From contig JAUCBJ010001050.1 in NCBI GenBank assembly GCA_032718475.1, positions 1 through 20,767 of the forward strand: a stretch of 20,767 nucleotides of DNA. Reading direction: 5' to 3'. The position numbers and the translations under genes are program-made. Shown here in pieces: positions 18,355 to 20,767 of the stretch (positions within the stretch are counted from its first letter, which is position 1; each line of letters begins with the position of its first letter). Source of the DNA: Nemertoderma westbladi (Eukaryota; Xenacoelomorpha; Nemertodermatida; Nemertodermatidae). The notes below the pieces were generated by a model that was not told where the DNA came from, searched no databases, and saw only the letters and a program-made list of their open reading frames with translations.

Positions 18355-19500
18355 GTATATACTTTATAGTATATGTCTTTTTTGTTTGTTTGTTTATTGT
18401 TTCAAGATTTTACACCCTCCACCTAGCACATTTATAAATAATATAAATAATAGTTAAGTGTGTGATTATAAGTGAGTAATGCCTTGTGTGATTTAAAAGC
18501 AAATTTTATTGTGATCAATATTCCGACTGATGCCCAACTTGCATCGTTGAGGATTTTGTGTAATTTTGCAATTAAACCAATTGTCACAAGGAACGGTTAA
18601 GACAATTCATCCGATTGCTTCCATATATTTTAATAATATATTTACTGCTGTAAAATAATAAATGGTACATGTTTCCATTACAGTTAAACTTACATCACCG
18701 GAATCCCATCTTATGCTCACTTTTGTGACAATTTTCGTTTCAGTCACAAGTCACATAATTTTGCTGGACACCATTATGTAAAGGCAAGGCGTTCTAGGAT
18801 GATTATAAGATTGGTGTTGATGTAAAAGAATGCTATGGAATTAATTTTAACAATTTCGTACTTGCCTAAACCATAATACTTACCCCCCTTAATACTGCCC
18901 CTTAATACTGTACAACAACCATTTTTAGTCCGTCGGACCAGACCCCTAATTTTTTTCAAATTTTAATGAAATGCTTTTAGCAGGATTTTTCAATTTTCAA
19001 GATCCAATAATTTCCGGAGATATTATCAAAATTCATGGCATCATACATTTTGAGACATTAATTTATTGTGATATATTTCTAATGTTTTTTTTATCTATTT
19101 TTATATTTAAAAATTTCAAGAAATTCATTAGTTTTTCAAGTTGAATCTGATAAATTTGGAATGTTAAAACCTAAAATATATAATAAAGCTCCAAAAAGTT
19201 AATAAAAAAGCTCATGAACACGCACAAAAATACCTCATATAAAAAAGCTGGGTCGAATTTTGAAAATATTACGAGTATAAATTAGTATGGTGTGACATGA
19301 ATGTTCTATAAATGTAATTTAGGCATAATTCTAGTGTTTGGATTAATTACAGCACAATTTTCACTTGAAAAATAACAAATAAAAAGAGTCAAATTCTCCT
19401 TAGTAATTATAATTCAGTATAGAGTTTCCCGTGAAAATAATAAACCCAGCCAGAATGAATCCTGACAAAAGATTATAATCGGCACGCTGCTCTACTACCC
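18355..19500. other. Gene-free AT-rich region
   Basis: Nothing recognisable: short chance frames only, one TTTGTTTGTTTGTTTATTG microsatellite near 18379-18397, and repeated CCCCTTAATACTG near 18890-18910. It probably belongs to the intergenic or intronic space between the host genes. Confidence 0.4.
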
Positions 19501-19506
19501 ATGCAG

Positions 19507-19795
19507 TGTCGGCTTATCCACAAAATTGCGCCGCCACAACTCCCTACCCCCCATGACTTTCTCGAGATTACCGGGACAGGGCCATATAAGTGGCGTGTCT
19601 CTCAAGAAAGTTATCAGCTGCCCACATGTTTCTCTCTCAATGAGGCAGTCAAAGCACAAAATTGTGGGCAGTCTGATGCTGGTCCTGACCATGGTGAAAG
19701 TCATATCATGCAAGGCGGAGGTGACTGTCGTGGTTGTGGTCGGCACCCAGACAAAAGTTTCGAGGGCCAAAGATAATAGGTTGGCCACGGCACAG
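19507..19795 (+). other. Unassigned GC-richer block, possible internal exon
   Basis: A 289-bp stretch with much more even base composition than its flanks, open in more than one frame on both strands. On the plus strand it is bounded by a good acceptor (CTGCTCTACTACCCATGCAG ending at 19506) and donor (CACAG|GTATTA at 19795/19796), and the frame from 19508 is open throughout. The minus strand is also open for 97 codons (19788-19495). I do not recognise any protein in either direction. It could equally be part of a repeat. Confidence 0.3.
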
Positions 19796-19878
19796 GTATT
19801 ATTATTTTAGAAGTGCATGAAAGATTAAAAGTGTTTAGATGTAGATAGATAAACAGCTACGACAGATAAGAGCGAGGA

Positions 19879-19900
19879 GGGGGGGGGGGGGGGGGGGGGG
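19879..19900 (+). repeat. Poly-G tract (22 G)
   Basis: 22 consecutive G after GAGCGAGGA. Comparable to the 19-G run in the long-TIR element; length may be affected by assembly. Confidence 0.8.
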
Positions 19901-20105
19901 ACTTTCGACGAAAACACGAATTCACCCCTCTCCAGGTTTAAATCGAAGCAAATAACATGATTACTTCAAAAAATGTAAACGTAATCTGTTCTATGGACTT
20001 TTGTTTATTTTCTTGGTTAGAATAACGTGCACTGTAACCTGCTCCTTTCCCTAAATTCATACCGGCAATAAACTGTAACCCACACGGCTTATCGGCATAT
20101 ATCTA

Positions 20106-20128
20106 TTTATTTATTACAATGATTTATT
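20106..20128 (-). promoter_or_regulatory. Poly(A) signals of the right-hand MFS gene
   Basis: On the minus strand AATAAA occurs at complement 20123-20128, 20110-20115 and 20106-20111, 25-45 bases after the stop codon of the transporter gene. Confidence 0.6.
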
Positions 20129-20152
20129 TTTACATTAAAATTACAATTAAAT

Positions 20153-20767
20153 TTATGCTTTATATCTGACTGATGAATCTCTTGACTGAAGTAAGCTTTC
20201 TATGGAATCTGCAGTCACTTCTTCTTTAATTAACAATTCGCATTCTTCGGAGACATTTTTATGTTTGAAAGCGTCGCCTTTGTGGCAGAATAGGACTACT
20301 ATGATCATAATTGCAACCACCGGTAGAATAAATCCGAAGGTTGAGATTCCTCTCTCGAATCCAAGGTTGTCTACGACTGGTCCCGCTATCAGCGGACCAA
20401 TGAACAACCCCATAGCGTCGCTCATCGTTAATGTGTAGGAATACACTGCGGCGTTCTCCAATCTGTCTTCCCACTTTAGCCGTCTAAAGCAAACTCTATA
20501 CAGACTTTCTATGTAGGCGATCCCGCAAAAACCGACACCGCTACCAAACACAACAGCCCCAAACAGTATAACCGTCACGTCACCTTCTTTTTCGAACGAA
20601 GGCAACGGGCCTAGAAGCAGCATTCCGAGATACACTATAAACATTCCGCAGACAGTCACGTACAGCGGGTTCACTCGCGGTACTTTGTGCATCAAACAGC
20701 CCCAAACGAAGGAAAAACTGTACGCGCTTTTATAGACCTTCAGCAGTTTAACCTGCCGAAATTTATA
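20153..20767 (-). CDS. MFS transporter, SLC18B1-like, 3' coding exon (partial)
   Basis: The C-terminal half of a second transporter. The open frame runs to the window edge; the apparent start near 20692 is internal, since KSAYSFSFVWGCLMHKVPRV reads straight through it. A possible acceptor (TTTCGGCAG) lies near 20753. Numbered from about 20695, four membrane segments are seen at about 9-29, 38-64, 84-108 and 115-136, including SYTLTMSDAMGLFIGPLIAGPVVDNLGF, typical of TM11 in SLC18-related carriers. The cytoplasmic tail has EECELLI, an acidic dileucine sorting motif used for vesicle or lysosome targeting. Being on the same strand as the exon at 14624-14954 but ending before it, it must be a different, tandem gene. 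Confidence 0.82.
   Translation of the reverse strand, partial: YKFRQVKLLKVYKSAYSFSFVWGCLMHKVPRVNPLYVTVCGMFIVYLGMLLLGPLPSFEKEGDVTVILFGAVVFGSGVGFCGIAYIESLYRVCFRRLKWEDRLENAAVYSYTLTMSDAMGLFIGPLIAGPVVDNLGFERGISTFGFILPVVAIMIIVVLFCHKGDAFKHKNVSEECELLIKEEVTADSIESLLQSRDSSVRYKA

Noticed and set aside
18774-18959. 61-codon minus frame in the AT-rich spacer
   Set aside because: Short, no homology recognised, no splice or promoter context.

Overview
This is an animal, probably invertebrate, nuclear genome window. It is AT-rich, with spliced gene fragments on both strands, AATAAA poly(A) signals, non-LTR and LTR retrotransposons, and small inverted-repeat elements. I cannot name the species. The frequent TAGGCCTA and TACTGTA words are seen in several aquatic invertebrates, but that is only a weak hint.

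Positions 1-2000 hold three intact co-directional genes. They look like the late block of an adintovirus/Maverick-type DNA virus or transposon: a truncated basic core-like protein, an F54H12.2-family protein (probable capsid protein) and an adenain-like cysteine protease. Positions 2000-3440 are non-coding but repeat-rich: a 49-bp tandem duplication, a diverged ~100-bp repeat in an island of normal GC content, and a ~330-bp inverted-repeat block with ten copies of TGACACC/GGTGTCA.

Positions 3440-6760 hold two decayed minus-strand non-LTR reverse transcriptases. The second has lost catalytic Asp residues in both motif A and motif C and is split by a 274-bp MITE-like element.

Positions 6787-13340 are a Ty1/copia element on the minus strand, complete from LTR to LTR. 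It has 248-bp LTRs differing at two positions, a 5-bp target duplication GAACT, a polypurine tract, and a primer-binding site complementary to the anticodon arm of initiator tRNA-Met. Its pol is broken by a ~1.74-kb insertion carrying a long hairpin and a tRNA-like (SINE-like) segment. Gag-protease and integrase lie in different frames.

Positions 13340-20767 carry host genes. Exon 1 of an SLC18B1-like MFS transporter (minus) and the 3' exon of a second, tandem MFS gene (minus, at the right edge) flank an intronless BAP29/BAP31-like ER protein gene (plus). Between them lie two more non-LTR RT fragments, a ~776-bp long-TIR element with a poly-G tract, a second poly-G tract, and one unassigned possible exon.

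The viral-like block, the retrotransposons and the host genes show no functional link; they are layers of insertion around a small host gene cluster.
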